Shown: positions 17,203-25,323, counted from the stretch's first letter. The stretch: 64,000 nucleotides of DNA from Frisingicoccus caecimuris (GCF_004340975.1 NZ_SLXA01000004.1:1-64000), one strand, 5' to 3'. A program made the numbers and translations. The notes: generated by a model from the letters alone, not told the origin.

Positions 17203-17853
17203 TTACTCATTTCTTTCTCTGGCAGTTATGTAATACCACTGTTTCTCCTTTTGTTCCGAATTTACTTCATAACCATCCCACAAACATTCTCTTACCACCT
17301 GCTCTATATTCATCGCATTATCATCAGATTTATAAACAAACATAGAAAAGCCACTGTCCAAAAATCCTCTCTTAACCCAAAATCCAATCATACATTCATC
17401 ATTATTCCGATATATTAAAATATCTCCCCCGGAAGAGCATTTTTTATATTTGTCAGGAAGTTCGACGAATCCCTTCTCTTCAGATTCACCAAGTTGATAG
17501 TTTTCTACCATTTCAACAATTTCATATCTCACATTTTTATACACTCTAAAATTCAGCTTATTCTGGCTTCCGCTTAATAAATACATAAGGTATACAACAA
17601 CCAAAATTATAGGAATAAAATCCTTAATTGATTTATGATTTCCTTTTAAATATTTCACCGCCCATATACCACATGCAATGAATAAGAAAAAGAATAGCAT
17701 ATCCAGAATAGAATAGAGAACAAAAAAGTGAAAAAACAATTGTTCATAATACCAAGAACTTAAAAAATTTATCAAAACCACTGCCGCGCACAATAAACTA
17801 AGCTTCTTTAAATTTCTCGTCATACTCCATTCATCTCCCTTTCCTAAATACAT
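17203..17853 (-). CDS. Membrane protein, candidate immunity protein for the toxin-44 domain
   Basis: 216 residues with three or four N-terminal hydrophobic segments (about residues 17-100) and a soluble C-terminal part with cysteines and aromatic strands (GDILIYRNNDECMIGFWVKRG is cut here into GDILIYRNNDE and CMIGFWVKRG). The start is uncertain: ATGs at 17853 and 17823 are both weakly supported. It begins about 55 bases after the toxin-44 stop and is enclosed with it between the two direct repeats, the expected position of an immunity gene. The family is not recognised, so immunity is inferred from position only. Confidence 0.6.
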   Translation of the reverse strand: MYLGKGDEWSMTRNLKKLSLLCAAVVLINFLSSWYYEQLFFHFFVLYSILDMLFFFLFIACGIWAVKYLKGNHKSIKDFIPIILVVVYLMYLLSGSQNKLNFRVYKNVRYEIVEMVENYQLGESEEKGFVELPDKYKKCSSGGDILIYRNNDECMIGFWVKRGFLDSGFSMFVYKSDDNAMNIEQVVRECLWDGYEVNSEQKEKQWYYITARERNE

Positions 17854-17908
17854 TTAGTCTGCCTGCTTTCAAAACTATTATCATTTTTTGAAAGCAGGCG
17901 ACAAGAAT

Positions 17909-18319
17909 TTAGAATTTAAAATATGAATTTACCCTATCTATGTCCCATAATATGGATCCAAAAATAACCATTAATTGATCTCGTGGATCATCAAATAAAG
18001 CATAAAAATGTTTCCACTGAATATTGGGAAAATCCGTCTTAACTTGATATGCGCCTCCTCCTATAAGAAGAATATCTATTCCAAATAATTCACGTCCTAC
18101 ATACCCATAGTGTATATTTCCTATATCGTCATTTCCTAATGCTATCCCGTTAAATGTGTAAGTAAAATTATCACTAAAACTCCAATTTGACTGATTTTTC
18201 AAATCCCAATCGTCACCTGTTTTTACTTTATTTATAAAATATAATGCTGCCAATATAAGTCCATAGTTTTTCTCATATTCCCTTAATTCTTCGGCATTTT
18301 TTCTCATTTCATTAGTCAA
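17909..18319 (-). CDS. Polymorphic toxin type 44 domain, orphan cassette without its own start
   Basis: 136 residues from the first ATG. GNIHYGYVGRELFG, GGGAYQ and the closing YALFDDPRDQLMVIFGS match the bacterial toxin 44 family, a predicted nuclease domain found at C-termini of RHS, WapA and other secreted toxins. The frame is open further upstream (KPVVDITWKLTNEM) to a TGA at 18419-18421 inside repeat R1, with no usable start, so the annotated ATG falls inside the domain. This is what an orphan, recombination-ready toxin tip looks like. It is probably silent unless fused to an RHS carrier. Confidence 0.75.
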   Translation of the reverse strand: MTNEMRKNAEELREYEKNYGLILAALYFINKVKTGDDWDLKNQSNWSFSDNFTYTFNGIALGNDDIGNIHYGYVGRELFGIDILLIGGGAYQVKTDFPNIQWKHFYALFDDPRDQLMVIFGSILWDIDRVNSYFKF

Positions 18320-18380
18320 CTTCCATGTTATATCAACAACAGGCTTTGTTTTTGGTGCAGATTTCCTTTCATAGTTTCCT

Positions 18381-18491
18381 AATTTGTTACGGATACCGAT
18401 CAGTTTTTCTATGATAAATCAGAACTCCTGCTCAGTATCACTTTTTCCAGTCATTATTACTCAATCCATATAGACAATAAATTCCATCAAG
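18381..18491 (-). repeat. Direct repeat copy R1 flanking the toxin-44 cassette
   Basis: 111 bases matching R2 (17047-17158) with five substitutions and one indel, same orientation, 1334 bases apart. It lies 50 bases downstream of the 78-residue immunity candidate and runs directly into the toxin-44 reading frame. Confidence 0.9.
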
Positions 18492-18541
18492 TTAGATACA
18501 TAACAATCCCAGTCTTTTTTTATCGTATTTGCTCATAGCTG

Positions 18542-18778
18542 CTATTTCCCAAAAAGCTTTGCATGAATAAAATATGTAATAATGAGAATTGCCACACAAA
18601 TATACCCCATTTTGCAAAAAAGTTCAAAATTCCATGGTATATTGAATTTTGCAAGTGTTTTTTCAAATAAATCTGGACCTAAAATATCATGTGCAAATCC
18701 TATCACTCCAAAGAAAACTACTAAAACAAAAGATATTCCTTTTATTGTGTTTAAAAGTATTTTTATAAAATCACTCAT
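18542..18778 (-). CDS. Small two-helix membrane protein, candidate immunity protein
   Basis: 78 residues with two predicted membrane helices (GISFVLVVFFGVIGFAH, about residues 14-30; MGYICVAILIITYFI, about 57-71). Its ATG overlaps the TGA of the upstream toxin-like gene (ATGA), so the pair is translationally coupled in toxin-then-immunity order. A membrane immunity protein would suit a toxin acting at or through the membrane. The family is not recognised; the assignment rests on context. Confidence 0.65.
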   Translation of the reverse strand: MSDFIKILLNTIKGISFVLVVFFGVIGFAHDILGPDLFEKTLAKFNIPWNFELFCKMGYICVAILIITYFIHAKLFGK

Positions 18779-19119
18779 TTTAAAGAATACCTCCTTTTCT
18801 TTGCTCTCGCCATAGGATTTTTACAAAACAGAGCATATAGTACATGCATCCAATTATAAGCAACAAATCCATAAGGAACAACTTTACCGCCTGCCGATTT
18901 TAAAGTTTCACCAAAGCTTGTTTTCCCACCAAATATGTCTTCAACATTCATATTTAACCAGTGCTGACCTCCAATACTTGCCATTTTTGTAACCGGGGCT
19001 ATCCCAACAACTCTTGCGCCATTGTCATAAATAGCTTCTGCCACATTAGTTGCAATTTTTTTCGTATCTAACCCTTCAGCTCTGCTTTTTCGTGCCTGCA
19101 AAACAGCCACTCTGGCCAC
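18775..19119 (-). CDS. Toxin-like C-terminal domain displaced in frame from an RHS core
   Basis: 114 residues from a GTG at 19119 with no clear ribosome site. The frame begins inside the end of the RHS-core remnant and is offset by one base, so it is most simply the C-terminal toxin tip of an RHS protein cut off by a frameshift at a G5 run (about 19123-19127). Visible segments include KKIATNVAEAIYDNGARVVG and GGKVVPYGFVAYNWMHVLY. I do not recognise the toxin family. It is followed by an overlapping small membrane gene, which supports a toxin-immunity pair. Confidence 0.55.
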   Translation of the reverse strand: MARVAVLQARKSRAEGLDTKKIATNVAEAIYDNGARVVGIAPVTKMASIGGQHWLNMNVEDIFGGKTSFGETLKSAGGKVVPYGFVAYNWMHVLYALFCKNPMARAKKRRYSLK

Positions 19120-19364
19120 TCGCCACCCCCGTCAAACATATTGACAGGATTGTTCCAACAATAAGCATATAAATTGTACTGCACAGAATTTTCATGAAAC
19201 TTTACAAATGGTTCCACGTCATCCAAACTAATAAATCGGCACAATTCAGGACTATAATAACGGCTGGAAACATAATAAAACTTTGTCTCGGTATCGTAAT
19301 AATAGCCGTATTCAACATTATTATACAGGATGGAGACAGGATTTCCAACACGGTTGTAAGAAAA
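19068..19364 (-). pseudogene. Remnant of an RHS/WapA repeat-associated core
   Basis: Translating the minus strand from 19364 gives the RHS core signature: EYGYYYDTETKFYYVSSRYY, then SPELCRFISLDD, and NLYAYCWNNPVNMFDG before a stop at 19068-19070. A TGA at 19365-19367 blocks the frame upstream, and no large RHS gene precedes it. Only about 98 codons of a protein normally over a thousand residues long remain. RHS proteins form cages that carry variable C-terminal toxins, which agrees with the toxin-like frames directly downstream. Confidence 0.8.
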
Positions 19365-19398
19365 TCATACCATCGATAATATTTTTCTCTTAAAAAAG

Positions 19399-19441
19399 TA
19401 CCCGCCGGAGCCTTTGTTTTTAAAACGCTCTTCGACGGGTA
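19399..19441 (-). terminator. Terminator after trmL
   Basis: GTACCCGCCG pairs with CGACGGGTAT (with one mismatch-tolerant G-U), and the minus strand continues with TTTTTTAAG. It separates the housekeeping block from the toxin island. Confidence 0.6.
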
Positions 19442-19451
19442 TCTTTAATCT

Positions 19452-19955
19452 CTATTCTTTCCAGTGAAGTCGGTGAAGCTCACCGAGGAGCTGCATCTGT
19501 TTGAAATTCTGCTGCCTCAGCGCTTCATAAAGCACGATGGCCACAGAATTTGAGAGGTTCAGGGAACGGATGTTTTCAAGCATTGGTATCCGCACGCAAA
19601 ACTCTTCATGTTCCACGAGAATTTCCTCCGGAATTCCGGCGCTTTCCTTCCCGAACATGATGTAGGCGTCTTCCTCAAAGGCCACGTCCGTATAGACATG
19701 TTTTGCCTTGGTCGTCGCCATATAGAGCTTCCCCTGACACTCGGGATTCTTTTCAAGGAAATCGGCAAAGTTATCATAGACAGTCACATCCAGATCTTTC
19801 CAGTAGTCCATTCCGGCCCGACGGAGCTGCTTTTCATTAATCTGAAACCCCAGAGGCTCAATGAGGTGCAGTCTGGACCCTGTCGCCACGCAGGTTCGCC
19901 CGATATTCCCCGTATTTGCCGGAATCTCCGGCTCTAATAATACAATATTCAGCAA
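19452..19955 (-). CDS. trmL: tRNA (cytidine34-2'-O)-methyltransferase TrmL
   Basis: 167 residues, the compact SPOUT methyltransferase size. Motifs NIVLLEPEIPANTGNIGRTC at the start, IMFGKESAGIPEE (residues 100-112) and IRSLNLSNSVAIVLYEALRQ (the knot that binds S-adenosylmethionine) are textbook TrmL. The enzyme 2'-O-methylates the wobble base of two leucine tRNAs. It directly follows the aminotransferase stop with no gap. Confidence 0.95.
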   Translation of the reverse strand: MLNIVLLEPEIPANTGNIGRTCVATGSRLHLIEPLGFQINEKQLRRAGMDYWKDLDVTVYDNFADFLEKNPECQGKLYMATTKAKHVYTDVAFEEDAYIMFGKESAGIPEEILVEHEEFCVRIPMLENIRSLNLSNSVAIVLYEALRQQNFKQMQLLGELHRLHWKE

Positions 19956-21140
19956 CTAAATCAATCCTTTTTCTTTACGAATCTCCGCAACAAACCGGGC
20001 AATACGGTCCGTCGCATGTTTTAACTCATCCAGCGAGTAGGCGTAGGAAATACGCAGAAAGCCCTCACCACATGCACCGAAAGCCGTTCCCGGAACGACG
20101 GCAACTTTTTCCCGGTTTAAAAGCTCCATAGCAAACTCATCCGAAGTCATTTCAAGCTCCTTGATACTCGGAAATACATAAAAGGCTCCGAAGGGTTCAA
20201 AGCATTTCAGGCCCATTTTACGGAAGGTATGCACGAGGAAGCGGCGGCGCTGATTGTAGGAAATACGCATCTCTTCTACATCTTTTTCCCCGTTTTTTAA
20301 TGCATCCACGGCCGCATACTGACTTGTTGTCGGCGCACACATGATGGCAAACTGATGAATTTTAAGCATCTGCTCCAAAATGATATGGGGTGCGCATGTA
20401 TAGCCAAGACGCCATCCGGTCATCGCATAGGCTTTGGAGAAACCATTAATTAAAATCGTCCGTTCTTTCATTCCCGGCAAAGATGCAATGGTCACATGCT
20501 TGGCCCCATAAGTCAGCTCACTGTAAATCTCATCCGACATAACGAGAATATCTTTCTCAATACAGACTTCCGCAATATCTTCCAAATCCTCGCGCCGGAG
20601 CACGGAACCCGTCGGATTATTTGGAAATGGAAGAATCAGCACCTTGGTCTTCGGTGTAATGGCTGCAAGCAGTTCTTCCTTCGTCAGACGGAACTCATTT
20701 TTCTCCTGAAGTTCCAAGATCACGGGTTTTCCTCCGGCTAAAACAGTACATGGCTCGTAAGACACATAGCTTGGCTGAGGGATAATGACCTCATCCCCCG
20801 GATTCAACACGGCCCGCAGACCAATATCGATGGCTTCTGACCCGCCGACAGTAACCATGACCTCTGTTTCCGGATTATATTCTACCTGATAGGTCCGCTT
20901 CAGGTAATCACAAATTGCATTTCTTAAATCCTTCAGGCCGGAATTGGACGTATAAAAAGTCCGTCCCCGTTCCAGCGAATAAATACCTTCTTCCCGGATA
21001 TGCCACGGCGTGTCAAAATCCGGCTCGCCAACACCGAGGGAGATCACCTCCGGGTCGTCCATCTCGGATACTAAATCAAAAAATTTTCGAATACCGGAGG
21101 GTTTAATCCCCACGGTCCGTTCTGCCAACAGATTTTTCAC
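19956..21140 (-). CDS. Class I/II pyridoxal-phosphate aminotransferase
   Basis: 394 residues, fold type I. PLP contacts include TVGGSEAID (residues 91-99), the FPNNPTG loop, SDEIYSELTYG and the Schiff-base lysine in INGFSKAYAMTGWRLGYT (near residue 235). FLRISYAYS near the end holds the carboxylate-binding arginine. The COG0436 group acts on aspartate, alanine, aromatic or N-acetyl-diaminopimelate substrates and cannot be narrowed here. The gene overlaps the Lrp regulator by four bases, implying that the regulator controls or senses its substrate. Confidence 0.9.
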   Translation of the reverse strand: MKNLLAERTVGIKPSGIRKFFDLVSEMDDPEVISLGVGEPDFDTPWHIREEGIYSLERGRTFYTSNSGLKDLRNAICDYLKRTYQVEYNPETEVMVTVGGSEAIDIGLRAVLNPGDEVIIPQPSYVSYEPCTVLAGGKPVILELQEKNEFRLTKEELLAAITPKTKVLILPFPNNPTGSVLRREDLEDIAEVCIEKDILVMSDEIYSELTYGAKHVTIASLPGMKERTILINGFSKAYAMTGWRLGYTCAPHIILEQMLKIHQFAIMCAPTTSQYAAVDALKNGEKDVEEMRISYNQRRRFLVHTFRKMGLKCFEPFGAFYVFPSIKELEMTSDEFAMELLNREKVAVVPGTAFGACGEGFLRISYAYSLDELKHATDRIARFVAEIRKEKGLI

Positions 21141-21628
21141 GGTGTAATCAACATCCTTTCACGTGGGCTCTGGGAAACAAAAATCGTCCCGTGTTCTTTG
21201 TATTTTTTCAATACAAAATGGGTCGCTGTGCTGAGTACCGAATCCAGCGGTGACAGCTTATCGGAAACAAACATGGCAACCTCCTGCAGTGTCTTTCCTT
21301 CCAGCATGACCATCAGATCAAAACCGCCGGAAATCAAATATACCGAATTTACCTCGCTGAAATTATAGATACGCTCCGCAATCCGGTCAAAGCCCTGTCC
21401 TCTCTGCGGTGTTACACGTACTTCAATCATAGCGATAACCTTCTCGTTATTCACTTTATTCCAGTTGATCAGGGTGTGATATCCACAAATAATCTTGTCC
21501 TGTTCCATCTCGTAAATAGCTCTGGATACATTATCCTCCGTATCCCCCAGAAGAACGGCCAGATCTGCCACACTGACCTTACTGTTCTTCTCCATGATCG
21601 CTAAAATTTTTTCTTTTAATTCACTCAT
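21137..21628 (-). CDS. Lrp/AsnC family transcriptional regulator
   Basis: 163 residues. An N-terminal winged helix (KVSVADLAVLLGDTEDNVSR) is followed by the RAM ligand-binding domain (YNFSEVNSVYLISGGFDLMV). Lrp-type proteins form octamers that sense amino acids. The gene ends in a four-base overlap with the aminotransferase, so the two are co-translated. A somewhat longer C-terminal tail (KYKEHGTIF...) is shared by the regulator-aminotransferase pairs known in Clostridia. Confidence 0.9.
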   Translation of the reverse strand: MSELKEKILAIMEKNSKVSVADLAVLLGDTEDNVSRAIYEMEQDKIICGYHTLINWNKVNNEKVIAMIEVRVTPQRGQGFDRIAERIYNFSEVNSVYLISGGFDLMVMLEGKTLQEVAMFVSDKLSPLDSVLSTATHFVLKKYKEHGTIFVSQSPRERMLITP

Positions 21629-21651
21629 TTCGACTAATCCTCCAAGAAAAT

Positions 21652-22638
21652 CTATATAATATTGTAAAGTTCATCGGTTTTAGGCGGTTCCAGATAACGG
21701 GTCTCCCCCTCGTCATAAATAATGACTTTATCATTATTATCTGTAAACTTACCGATCACTGCGCTATGAATACCTTCTTTTTTCAAAAGCTCCACAAGGT
21801 CATGTCCCTTATCGCAGGCGATCAGCATCGAACCGCTGGAAATCAGCTGATAAGGATTCAGATCAAAAAATTCGCAGATTTCCACCGTCTCCTGCTTCAG
21901 AGGAACTTTCTTCAAATCTACCGAAAGACCCACATTACCCGCAGCCGCCACTTCCCAGAGAGCGCCGAAAACACCGCCCTCGGTAATGTCGTGCATGGCC
22001 GAAACACCAAAGTCCCGGGCCAGCATCGCTTCCTTTACCACGGAAATATACCGGATAAAGCCCTTCGCCCGGTCTACAAAATCCTGGCTGTAATGGGCCC
22101 GAAGCTCCGCTTCTTTGGCAGAGGCAATAATGGATGTACCTTCCAGCCCGATCCATTTGGTCACGACAATATCCTGTCCCGGCCGGGCGCCCCTGGTAAA
22201 AATCACTGCATCTTTCCTGACTTTACCTACGCCTGTGACTGTGACCACCGGCTGATTCACCACCGGTGTCACCTCGGTATGCCCCCCGATAACTTCTATA
22301 TTTAGTGGTTCACAGGCCGATTCAATCTCCCGTATCAGAGATTTCAAATCGGCCTCCTGGGCGTCTTGCGGCAAAAGCATGGACAAAAGTATGCCCACCG
22401 GCTCGGCCCCGGCCGAAGCCAGATCATTCGCCGTTACATGGACTGCCAGTGTGCCGATATCGGAAGCCGCCCCCGTGATCGGATCCGTAGAGAGGACAAA
22501 CACTTCTCCCGGTGCAAGCTCCAGTACAGAGCAATCTTCACCAACCCCCGGATGGATCAAAACTTCGTCTCTTTTTATTTTTATCTGTTTAAATACCGAG
22601 CGTTTTAAAACATTCTCCGGTACTTTTCCAATCTGCAT
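21652..22638 (-). CDS. HypE-like AIR synthase-related protein
   Basis: 328 residues. The AIR-synthase N domain shows GVGEDCSVLELAPG and VHVTANDLASAGAEPVG, and the C domain shows MHDITEGGVFGALWE. HypE makes the thiocyanate precursor of the cyanide ligands of NiFe hydrogenases and needs a C-terminal cysteine in a PRIC-like tail. That tail is absent: the protein ends DELYNII. It is thus a HypE-like paralogue of unknown chemistry. I chose the ATG at 22638, eight bases from AAGGAG, over the upstream TTG. No other hyp gene is nearby. Confidence 0.8.
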   Translation of the reverse strand: MQIGKVPENVLKRSVFKQIKIKRDEVLIHPGVGEDCSVLELAPGEVFVLSTDPITGAASDIGTLAVHVTANDLASAGAEPVGILLSMLLPQDAQEADLKSLIREIESACEPLNIEVIGGHTEVTPVVNQPVVTVTGVGKVRKDAVIFTRGARPGQDIVVTKWIGLEGTSIIASAKEAELRAHYSQDFVDRAKGFIRYISVVKEAMLARDFGVSAMHDITEGGVFGALWEVAAAGNVGLSVDLKKVPLKQETVEICEFFDLNPYQLISSGSMLIACDKGHDLVELLKKEGIHSAVIGKFTDNNDKVIIYDEGETRYLEPPKTDELYNII

Positions 22639-22653
22639 GTTCAAAGCTCCTTA

Positions 22654-22746
22654 TTATAAAAATGAAACCAAAATTCCTGCCACCATTGCAATGATCAGCA
22701 ATATAACGATGACTCTCGAAATCATTGTTCTTGTTTTACGATTCAT
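22654..22746 (-). CDS. 30-residue single-helix membrane microprotein
   Basis: A short reading frame with ATG at 22746, preceded by GGAGCG nine bases away. It encodes a basic N-terminus (MNRKTRTMISR) followed by one membrane helix (VIVILLIIAMVAGILVSFL). The layout is like DUF4044/Prli42-type microproteins found in many Firmicutes, which anchor stress-sensing complexes at the membrane. It sits in the 122-base gap between the exonuclease and the HypE-like gene and would be missed by length cut-offs. Confidence 0.6.
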   Translation of the reverse strand: MNRKTRTMISRVIVILLIIAMVAGILVSFL

Positions 22747-22760
22747 ATTCTATCCGCTCC

Positions 22761-23501
22761 TTACTTTTTCACAGGCCACGACCCACGCTGTCGCTCCATC
22801 CGTCCATGTTGAAAAAGAATCTTATCAATCATCCGGGATGCCTCGCTCCGGGTCAGAGTTTCCAAATCGCTATTAATGTCTATTTTATGATATTTTGCCA
22901 ATTCCTTCAAGTATTCCTTTTGCCGTTTTGTCGCCGGTTGGATTTTCTTCTGCTTCCACACCAGCGGCGCCGCCGTAAAAAGTTTTTCCTCCGATGTACC
23001 GAAATAATATTTGAGCGTCTGATACAGTTTTGCTGTTGCCAGTGCATCGTGATAAGCCCGGTGAGCCGAGGAATTCACGATACCATAGTGGCTGCACAGA
23101 TTCTCCAGACTTTTCGAAGGCAAGTCCGGCAAAACCTTTCGCGCAATCTTTAAAGTATCCAGCCCTTCCTTCTGAAAATCCATATAATATTTTTTCGCAT
23201 ACCGGTATGTAAATCGATAATCAAACATCAGGTTATGTCCAACCACCGGATACTCTCCGCAAAAATAAAGGAAATCATAAATCGTCTGATCTGTAGGCCC
23301 CGCATCGGCCACCATATCATTGCTGATACCGGTCAGCGCAGTCACCATCGGAGAAATCGGTTGATCCGGCTTTACAAACCGTGAAAAACGTTCAATGACC
23401 TTACCTTCCTCCACTTTCACGGCTCCGATCTCTATGATCTCATCCTTTTCCGGCGAAAGCCCGGTCGTCTCCAGATCAAAACATACATAAGAGTTTACCA
23501 T
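22761..23501 (-). CDS. DnaQ-family 3'-5' exonuclease
   Basis: 246 residues. Exo I FDLETTGLSPEKDEIIEIGA supplies the first Asp-Glu pair, Exo II GHNLMFDYRFTYR the second Asp, and Exo III AHRAYHDALATAKL the His and final Asp, so the DEDDh active site is complete. The last 75 residues (ATKRQKEYLKELAKYH) are an added helical tail. The protein is a stand-alone proofreading-type nuclease of the epsilon/PolC group. It overlaps the upstream radical SAM gene by seven bases. Whether it acts in replication, repair or RNA turnover is unknown. Confidence 0.88.
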   Translation of the reverse strand: MVNSYVCFDLETTGLSPEKDEIIEIGAVKVEEGKVIERFSRFVKPDQPISPMVTALTGISNDMVADAGPTDQTIYDFLYFCGEYPVVGHNLMFDYRFTYRYAKKYYMDFQKEGLDTLKIARKVLPDLPSKSLENLCSHYGIVNSSAHRAYHDALATAKLYQTLKYYFGTSEEKLFTAAPLVWKQKKIQPATKRQKEYLKELAKYHKIDINSDLETLTRSEASRMIDKILFQHGRMERQRGSWPVKK

Positions 23502-25237
23502 AATTTCACCTCAACCGTTCGGCTCTTATAGGTCAGCGGATCCCGATGCATATAATCAAACCAGATAAACACCGGTCCTTTTCCCGCGCCTGTCCCAGCC
23601 ATATCTGTCCGAACAGGTAAGTCAAACCGCTCAATATGGGTCATCCGCTGAATCTGCTTTGTCGTATATCCTTCATATCCTGAAAAATAGCGTGAACGAT
23701 TTTCTTCATTCTTAAAAAAGTCCACATACAACCCCTTGTAAGTGTCCTGGTTCGGCGCCCAGGCAGGCCGGCTTTTTACATTTTCTCTCAAATACAAATC
23801 ATACGTCAATATCTGCACAAAAATATTGGTTTCCTCTTCCTTCATGCTCTCCCGTACAAAATCCAGAAGAATTTCATATCGGGCCAACCGGGAATGACTG
23901 ATACCGTTCAGCCCCTTTGTCTCATAATACCGGGCCAGCGTCTCATACATGACAAAGGCCGACGGAAAGTAATTTTCCAGCCAGTTGAGACTGTTCTCAA
24001 ACTGACGGCTATTATAATAGACCTCCACCATCTCTTCCACAGATTTTAAAACAAGCAGGTCATCATAGGAAAGCCACCGGGTGGCCAACACTTCGTAAGG
24101 CGGTTCAGGTTGGTAGATCAAACCATAATCTTCCGCCTTTTCCCTCATATAAGAACCTTTCAGCACCTTCAAAAATCCAAGCTGAAACTGCTCCGGCTTC
24201 AATGCGTAGACATCATTAAAAGACTGTTTGAATCGTTCCAGATCCTCAAAGGGCAGTCCTGCGATCAAGTCCAGATGCTGATGAATATTTTTTCCCACAT
24301 GAATCCGCCGGACAATCCTCTGAAGCTTCTCAAAGGACACATTCCGCCGGATTTCCTTAAGGGTCGCCGGATTGGTCGACTGGACGCCGATTTCTAATTG
24401 AATCAATCCTGGACGTAGTCCGGCCATAAAATCCAGTTCTTCCTCCGTCAACAGGTCCGCCGTAATCTCAAAATGAAAATTCGTCTTGCCCTTATCATGA
24501 GCTTTAATAAATTTTAAAATTTCCATGGAATGTTCCCGACGGCAATTAAAGGTTCTGTCCACGAATTTTACCTGAGGAATCCCCCAGTCAATAAACTGCT
24601 GCAATTCCTGCTTTACCAGTTTCAAATCCCGAAAACGCACTTTCTTCTCCACCGAAGAAAGGCAATAACTACATTGGAATGGACACCCCCGGCTCGTCTC
24701 ATAATAGATAATTTTATTCTTAAACTTCTCCGACTGCGTATAGACAAAATTCAATTGACTCATGTTGACAAAATCTCTTGGAAAATGGACATGCACTTTT
24801 CCATCCCTCTGCCGGTGACCAATCCCCAGTATATCTTCGATATTTTTTTCACCATTCCAGCAGGCCATCATCTCCCGAAAAGTATCCTCGCCCTCGCCAT
24901 ACATAATGCCATCAATAAAATTCCATTTTTTCAGCCGTTCATGTATATCAAAGGAAACTTCCGGACCACCGAGCCAGATTTTTATCCCGGGCATAACCTG
25001 CTTCAGCCACCCGGCCACTTGCCCCACAATTCCAATATTCCATATATAACAGGAAAAGCAGACCACATCTGTCTTTTCCCGGTACAGGCTCTGAAAAATT
25101 TCTTCTGGATATTGATTGATGGAATATTCCATCAGCTTCACCTGCGGCTCATAACTGCCGCAATTCGCCTTCAGACTGTAGACCGCCAGATTAGAATGAA
25201 TATATTTTGCATTGATTGCTGTTAAAAGTACCTTCAT
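23495..25237 (-). CDS. B12-binding-domain radical SAM protein with DUF4080 tail
   Basis: 580 residues. The N-terminal 140 residues form a cobalamin-binding-like domain (LTAINAKYIHSNLAVYSLK; WLGGPEVSFD). The radical SAM cluster motif is CPFQCSYC (near residue 189), followed by VKFVDRTFNC. The C-terminal half matches the DUF4080 region common in Clostridia. Such proteins perform radical chemistry on an unidentified substrate. There is no obvious partner apart from the overlapping exonuclease gene. Confidence 0.88.
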   Translation of the reverse strand: MKVLLTAINAKYIHSNLAVYSLKANCGSYEPQVKLMEYSINQYPEEIFQSLYREKTDVVCFSCYIWNIGIVGQVAGWLKQVMPGIKIWLGGPEVSFDIHERLKKWNFIDGIMYGEGEDTFREMMACWNGEKNIEDILGIGHRQRDGKVHVHFPRDFVNMSQLNFVYTQSEKFKNKIIYYETSRGCPFQCSYCLSSVEKKVRFRDLKLVKQELQQFIDWGIPQVKFVDRTFNCRREHSMEILKFIKAHDKGKTNFHFEITADLLTEEELDFMAGLRPGLIQLEIGVQSTNPATLKEIRRNVSFEKLQRIVRRIHVGKNIHQHLDLIAGLPFEDLERFKQSFNDVYALKPEQFQLGFLKVLKGSYMREKAEDYGLIYQPEPPYEVLATRWLSYDDLLVLKSVEEMVEVYYNSRQFENSLNWLENYFPSAFVMYETLARYYETKGLNGISHSRLARYEILLDFVRESMKEEETNIFVQILTYDLYLRENVKSRPAWAPNQDTYKGLYVDFFKNEENRSRYFSGYEGYTTKQIQRMTHIERFDLPVRTDMAGTGAGKGPVFIWFDYMHRDPLTYKSRTVEVKLW

Positions 25238-25314
25238 CTTTTCACCTAAAAAATCCTTTATTAATTACCTTACTATATTCTTTTAAATAGTCAATAGCCA
25301 AATTGGGGAAAGTA

Positions 25315-25323
25315 TGTTATACT
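25315..25323 (+). promoter_or_regulatory. Extended -10 promoter of the radical SAM gene
   Basis: TGTTATACT gives a TG-extended -10 box with no good -35. A short dyad (AACTATT...AATAGTT, about 25348-25370) lies between it and the ribosome site and could be a regulatory hairpin. Confidence 0.45.

Noticed and set aside
24530-25225. A 231-residue plus-strand frame opposite the radical SAM gene
   Set aside because: The opposite strand encodes complete radical SAM and B12-domain motifs; the plus frame is an antisense artefact.
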